A stretch of 64,000 nt of DNA from Rusavskia elegans (lineage: Eukaryota > Ascomycota > Lecanoromycetes > Teloschistales > Teloschistaceae). Below are positions 59,914-64,000 of the stretch, piece by piece. Under the pieces are notes generated by a model. It was not told the origin of the DNA, did not search any database, and saw only the letters and a program-made list of their open reading frames with translations. A program made the translations under genes and the position numbers. Each line of letters opens with the position of its first letter. Position 1 is the first letter of the stretch. The stretch spans positions 1 to 64,000 of the forward strand of contig SAUG01000077.1 in NCBI GenBank assembly GCA_011316305.1. The letters are read 5' to 3'.

Positions 59914-60573
59914 ATGGCAGCCACCGAGGGTCACGACCAGAAATCAGATGAGCTGCCTCCTAACATCTACGTTATCGGCGCGCAGAGTACAGGCAAGACA
60001 ACACTCGTTACAGCGCTTGGAGAGTATTTTGCCCAGAATCCGGGGCTTGAGAGGTCGAAGAGCCAGCCGCACCAACTCAAGGAAGTCGCCCGAGGGGTGC
60101 TGATTCGACACCAGTTCACCGCCAACGACATCATCAGTTCGAAGACTAGAGCTTTGGAGCTCCAACGACTCATCATCCAAGCCCAAGCAGCAGCAGAGGG
60201 CGCCCTTCAAGATACGTGGTACATCGCCGACCGCTCCGCTCTTGATGCGGTGGCGTATGCAAGACAGTACGTTGGAGAAGCCGAGGCCCGCAGTTTGCGT
60301 GAAGGCGCAGTATGGCAGGAGATAGAAGACAAGATGCGAGCAGGGGTTGTGGTTCTCTGTGAGCCGGGCGGAGAATGGCTCATTGACGACGGCGTGAGAC
60401 TGATGCCTCGGGACCAGGCTGAATGGTTCGCATTGAACTCACACTTCCAGGTGCTTCTGGCTGAATGTGGGATTCCGTATGTTGTTCTATCCTGCTCTGT
60501 CTCGTTGCTCAGGCAGAGGGTCGAGTTTGTTCTTCAGGCGTGGACGCAGAAGCAGGAGCGGAGATGGCATTGA
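59914..60573 (+). CDS. NadR-like P-loop ATPase/kinase domain protein
   Basis: A single-exon frame of 219 residues. Walker A is GAQSTGKT at 22-29, directly after a beta strand (NIYVI). DTWYIADRSALDAVAYARQY is the second conserved block (aspartate before an RS motif). Then come a lid-like segment EPGGEWLIDDGVRLMP and the end segment GIPYVVLSCSVSLLRQRVEFVLQ. This pattern fits the AAA_28/NadR-type nucleotide-binding family, whose members include NMN/nicotinamide riboside kinases and animal Ttd14. The substrate of the fungal members is not established. No signal or membrane segment, so probably cytosolic. Start chosen as the first ATG, 23 nt after a stop in all upstream frames was not verified. 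Confidence 0.85.
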   Translation: MAATEGHDQKSDELPPNIYVIGAQSTGKTTLVTALGEYFAQNPGLERSKSQPHQLKEVARGVLIRHQFTANDIISSKTRALELQRLIIQAQAAAEGALQDTWYIADRSALDAVAYARQYVGEAEARSLREGAVWQEIEDKMRAGVVVLCEPGGEWLIDDGVRLMPRDQAEWFALNSHFQVLLAECGIPYVVLSCSVSLLRQRVEFVLQAWTQKQERRWH

Positions 60574-61431
60574 AGAGGCTGCCGATAAAACACCATGGGA
60601 CGTTTTAAGATCTCGTTGGCAAGCATAATCATGCGTTTGACTTGGAAAGGATGGATGAAATTTGAGCGAACTGATTGAAGGAGGCATCCGACACAGATTT
60701 GCCTCCTCGGTTTGGAATAGCAAGCAACGAGGCTCCCACTGTTGAGGAAACCCTTTGCAGAAGACCTCCACCAGCCTGGCCATCTCCGTTGGGACCCGGC
60801 GGTACTAGGTGACTGCCGCACGACTGGGGACGTCTTTGATAGGCGAGAAGGTGCAGATGAAATTTTCATGCGAAGATCACCACGGGCTGATATGTCTCGA
60901 TGCGGCTAGCGTGCCGAGAGCGTCGATCAGCTTGGCGCCAAGATATCAATCCGTCCATCGCATGAATCTCTGAGTTTCAGATCCACCGGTTGCCGCCGAG
61001 TCGAAATCCTTCGTGTTTCATCAAGCACCGTGCTCACGACTCATAGCCACACAATACCTCACCTGTAGCGCTCCACCATGTAATCCCTGCCCCAAATGAG
61101 TTCAGGACACCCATTGACATGAAGAATCAAGGCCGCCTCGTCCGAATGCAGTGTTCCGACGGAATCCGTGCTGAACCATGCGGTGGACCTCATCACAGCT
61201 CCGCAGGGGTGCAGAAGGCCTGTGGATGGGGAGATTGTGCCGCGTCTAGACCTCTTGCTTACACCTATATGTACATCCTCAGATCCTGTGATTGACATTT
61301 TCTTCACCAGCAAGAGCATCTTCTCACTCACTTCTCTCTGCCGGCCAGGAATACACTCTTTCAGTTCCTCTTTGACTGCGCATCACTGTCTTCATTCTTT
61401 TTCAAGAAGCAACATCTTTTCCCGGCGTAAT
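60574..61431. other. Intergenic, probable promoter of the lectin-like gene
   Basis: No gene is supported. Pyrimidine-rich sequence (TTCTCACTCACTTCTCTC, TTCATTCTTTTTC) at 61317-61410 just ahead of the ATG is typical of fungal 5' leaders. Confidence 0.5.
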
Positions 61432-62212
61432 ATGTACTTCTCCACTACCATCGCCCTCTTCTCCATCCTCGCCGTCTCCTCCGCATTCCCCACCCACCCA
61501 AGCTACACCCGCCTCTTCCCCCGTGGGAACGAAACAGAGGATTGCCGCGATGGTTCTGACGTTGCCCGCGGCGGTAAACTCGATGCTGAAGCAGCAGCGG
61601 AGGCTCATCAACGCGATGAAACTGCAACCCGTGCTTTCTCCGCCGTCTCGATCAAGGACTCCGACGGGAATTGTCTTACCGTCCCTCCTTGCGGCGGCGA
61701 CTTCCGACAGAATCTGATCCCTGTTCAGACCAAAGCATGTGCATTGAATAGCACAGACCCCACTTTCAAGAAACAGAAGTTCGACATCATTACCAAAGGC
61801 AAGCATATCCATCAGGAAGGTGGGATGCTTGTCGTCAGCGCTCTGGTAGGCTTGTTTTGGCCATCTCCACATTGTTGTGTCGAAATCTGACGACCATGAT
61901 ACAGACGCAGGGCTGTCTGACCTTCGATCCCCGTCGCAAGATCGACGATCAAGTGAATATATTCTCCTGTGGCGGGCGAGCTGCCGGCGGTGAGTCAATC
62001 TCTAGGAAGCGTAATCAAGTCACCAACCTGAAACTAATTAACCTTCAGAGGGCGATGAAACCGATTCACAGATCTTCCCCTTCACCGCTGGCCAAACTAC
62101 ATTCCCTCTCGCCGTGGGAAAAGACGCTAAAACATGCCTCGCCACTGCTGGTGGCAAGGTTGGGCCGGGTGGGTGTGGCGGCGAGGCCTCCCAGGTCTTC
62201 ACTGTAAAGTGA
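61432..62212 (+). CDS. Secreted beta-trefoil (ricin-B-like) lectin-type protein, three exons
   Basis: Exons 61432-61845, 61905-61989 and 62049-62212 (two 59-bp introns) give 220 residues. Residues 1-18 form a signal peptide (MYFSTTIALFSILAVSSA), followed by a short pro-like region. Residues about 63-220 contain three similar blocks (IKDSDGNCLTVPPCGGD; GCLTFDPRRKIDDQVNIFSCGG; KTCLATAGGKVGPGGCGGEASQVF), each with a Cys pair and a C-terminal G-x-x-x-Q-x-F-type ending. These are beta-trefoil features, and most relatives bind sugars. No enzymatic or toxin domain is attached. It may act outside the cell as an adhesin, wall protein or small secreted effector-like protein; that is inference. A second AG six bases after the first acceptor of intron 1 (ACAG|ACGCAG) could add or drop two residues. 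Confidence 0.82.
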
Positions 62213-63226
62213 CATGGTGGTCTCCAACGTAACAGGATGTTTCGATTGTGATTATCCTGGTCGTGCTCTTTGGAGGTGGGCTGGACAGAGGATGCCGATT
62301 TCCTTTGGCAGATGGAAATTTTGTCTCCGGTACTCAGCCAGTGTCATGTTGTACACTTCTTGAAAAGAACAATTCGTCAATAATTTTTTCGCCGATGTTC
62401 TTATTTCCACTGTCCCGATTTTACAGCTCTTGACTGGGTTGTGAAGTCACCCTGGAGTCGTTCATCTCGGGTTAGAACAAGAAAACATAGAGACTGATGT
62501 ATTACAGCTCATCTAAAGTACAAGCATTGATTCATGATTCATGAGAGCTCACTTGATTTAGGCGCATCAACACCAGCCGTGGCGCTAAGTCATGGGGAAC
62601 TCCTCCCATCATAACAACCGCGCACCCAGCGTCACAGCGTTATATATCTAACTTCCTTCACGACTTCAGGAGCATATTACTGGATCACAGTAGTAACAGT
62701 AATATGCGTTGACCTGCAAGATCACGAGTCGTTTTCCGCAAATACATGCCATTGTAATCTATCCCGAAATCTATCTCCTATGCCCACAGCCAATTCGACC
62801 GCACAACGTCCGCCAGGCCTTCTTGCAAGATCCTCCATAATAGTATTCAACTCCCGTGCTAAGAGCCCCGATGATCTGGTTGACGTAGTACCGGAGTCCA
62901 GCTATCTAGAGATGTCGAAGATGCAAAAAAGAAAATCGGGAAAATCGGGCCACCTCAAGGGCCGAAACAAAAGCTCTTATGCCAAAAGTATCGCATCGAG
63001 TCGACATGGTCTAGCTAAAGAGTTTGAAAATAAAAGAAAAAGAACAGACCAAGCGCCCCAAGGGCCAAAACAGAGGATAAAAGTATTCGCCAACGCCATA
63101 GTGCTGTAGATGACAGAGGTGGCTTGGAACATGACTTCGGTCCACTGATGTTGCATTGGCTGTGATGAGGTGATCTGGCAGTGATTAGCAGGAAGCTCCG
63201 ATACGGGACTGAGGGTTCTACAAACT
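62213..63226. other. Intergenic, one doubtful small frame
   Basis: A plus-strand frame 62780-63109 (109 codons) is Lys/Arg/Ser-rich (KMQKRKSGKSGHLKGRNKSS) with no family match I recognise; it could be a small basic protein or noise. The rest shows nothing. Confidence 0.4.
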
Positions 63227-64000
63227 CTAGTATCCCATACTTTTGGACACCTGGCGGGGTGTGTTGCGTGCACGAGCTGCCGCGGCAGGATCCCACCCAA
63301 GCTTTCGGAGGTTTCGCTCGTTCTCTTCATATCTCTTCCATTGGCGATTGGGAACCTCGGCCACAGGTAGGCCAAAAAGCATGCCAAAAAGTCCTACTTC
63401 CCCTTCGAGAGCATCAACATCGAGGTCAGAGAAGTAGTATTCCTGACTTCGTGGATCATATCTGGTCCATTCACGACCTTGCTTGTTGTAGCACACCTGT
63501 TCTCTCGTCTGCGGATCAAAGTACCAATCCATCACATGTGCCAGAGCTGGACCTTTATCGGTTTGTCTCCAATCCCGATGACCACCCTTGCGCTCCGGTG
63601 CGAAGATGAAGTCCTCACCCAGTTTACTCAGGATAATCTCGCCTTTATCCTCTTTTCTATTGTGGGGTACGATACGGCAAATTGGGGTTCGATTGTTGTC
63701 GCCTGGGAATACTCCTGCTTGGTTTTTATCACCACGCTGTACCCTCTCCGGAGCACGGAGACTGAAACCGCCGTCTGGCAAGTCCTGGCCATCAGCAGGC
63801 CATTCCGAGGCCAACACAAACCACGGCTGCCTATGACGGACACTGCGGTCATCCATATCTATCACCATCACATGGCCTGTCCTCTGCCAAACACCGCCTG
63901 CATCTTGCATGAGTACCCAGCCCAGCGCGGCGAAACGACGTAGCTTGTCGTCATCCTCTGCTTTGAATCTGGTCCTCATCGGATCGCTCTTAGAGGACGA
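63227..64000 (-). CDS. Hypothetical protein, 5' end outside the window
   Basis: The frame ends at 63227 and stays open to the window edge: upstream of the ATG at 63979 the codons for SSSKSDP continue without a stop, so the true start may lie beyond 64000. The visible 250-plus residues are hydrophilic. Features are HVMDWYFDPQTREQVCYNKQGREWTRYDPRSQEYYFSDLD (a WW-like aromatic pattern), then GMLFGLP and NRQWKRYEENERNLRKLGWDP near the C terminus. No family is recognised and no signal or membrane segment is visible. Confidence 0.65.
   Translation of the reverse strand, partial: SSSKSDPMRTRFKAEDDDKLRRFAALGWVLMQDAGGVWQRTGHVMVIDMDDRSVRHRQPWFVLASEWPADGQDLPDGGFSLRAPERVQRGDKNQAGVFPGDNNRTPICRIVPHNRKEDKGEIILSKLGEDFIFAPERKGGHRDWRQTDKGPALAHVMDWYFDPQTREQVCYNKQGREWTRYDPRSQEYYFSDLDVDALEGEVGLFGMLFGLPVAEVPNRQWKRYEENERNLRKLGWDPAAAARARNTPRQVSKSMGY

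Noticed and set aside
1..64000. tRNA, rRNA or CRISPR features
   Set aside because: None could be recognised by eye; CRISPR arrays are not expected in a fungal chromosome. A tRNAscan run would be decisive for tRNAs.

Overview
The window is a chromosome end of a filamentous ascomycete (Pezizomycotina; the protein types suggest Dothideomycetes, but that is inference). It opens with about ten copies of the telomeric hexamer CCCTAA. Protein genes show short fungal introns (45-158 bp) with GT..AG ends and CTRAY-like branch sites.

Region 1 (about 63-15540) is a gene-dead subtelomere. It is very AT-rich, almost free of CpA and TpG, yet keeps CpG. That is the footprint of repeat-induced point mutation (RIP, CpA to TpA). 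Three tandem-repeat arrays (units 315, 184 and 99 bp) and a dispersed palindromic motif survive in it. Composition returns to normal abruptly near 15540.

Region 2 (15541-24179) is normal-composition DNA with few genes. It holds the wreck of a flavin-dependent halogenase/monooxygenase gene. A RIP-mutated Ty3/gypsy retrotransposon (18539-22506, two 410-bp LTRs, perfect 5-bp target duplication AAACC) sits in the middle of its coding sequence.

Region 3 (24180-45000) carries intact genes: a conserved fungal protein with a nuclease-like motif, an FTA2-like kinase-fold protein, a three-exon Zn2Cys6-ankyrin-C2H2 protein, a secreted GH12 glucanase, a secreted alpha/beta hydrolase lacking its nucleophilic serine, a secreted protein of unknown function, and a 12-exon, about 1446-residue dynamin/SLIP-GC-like nuclear GTPase.

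Region 4 (46800-53400) is a run of three damaged genes: an aminoglycoside/choline-kinase-like phosphotransferase pseudogene, an NLR-derived ankyrin gene with one internal TGA, and a decayed multi-span membrane protein gene.

Region 5 (53900-64000) is intact. Its centrepiece is a single three-exon minus-strand gene for an RNA-dependent RNA polymerase fused through an Arg/Gly-rich linker to a UPF1/Hrr1-type SF1 helicase (1851 residues). It is divergently paired with a NadR-like P-loop ATPase gene. A secreted beta-trefoil lectin-like gene and a partial gene at the window edge follow. An RNA-silencing polymerase-helicase fusion on the same chromosome arm as heavily RIP-mutated repeats is the most notable content here; a functional link between the two is not shown by the sequence.
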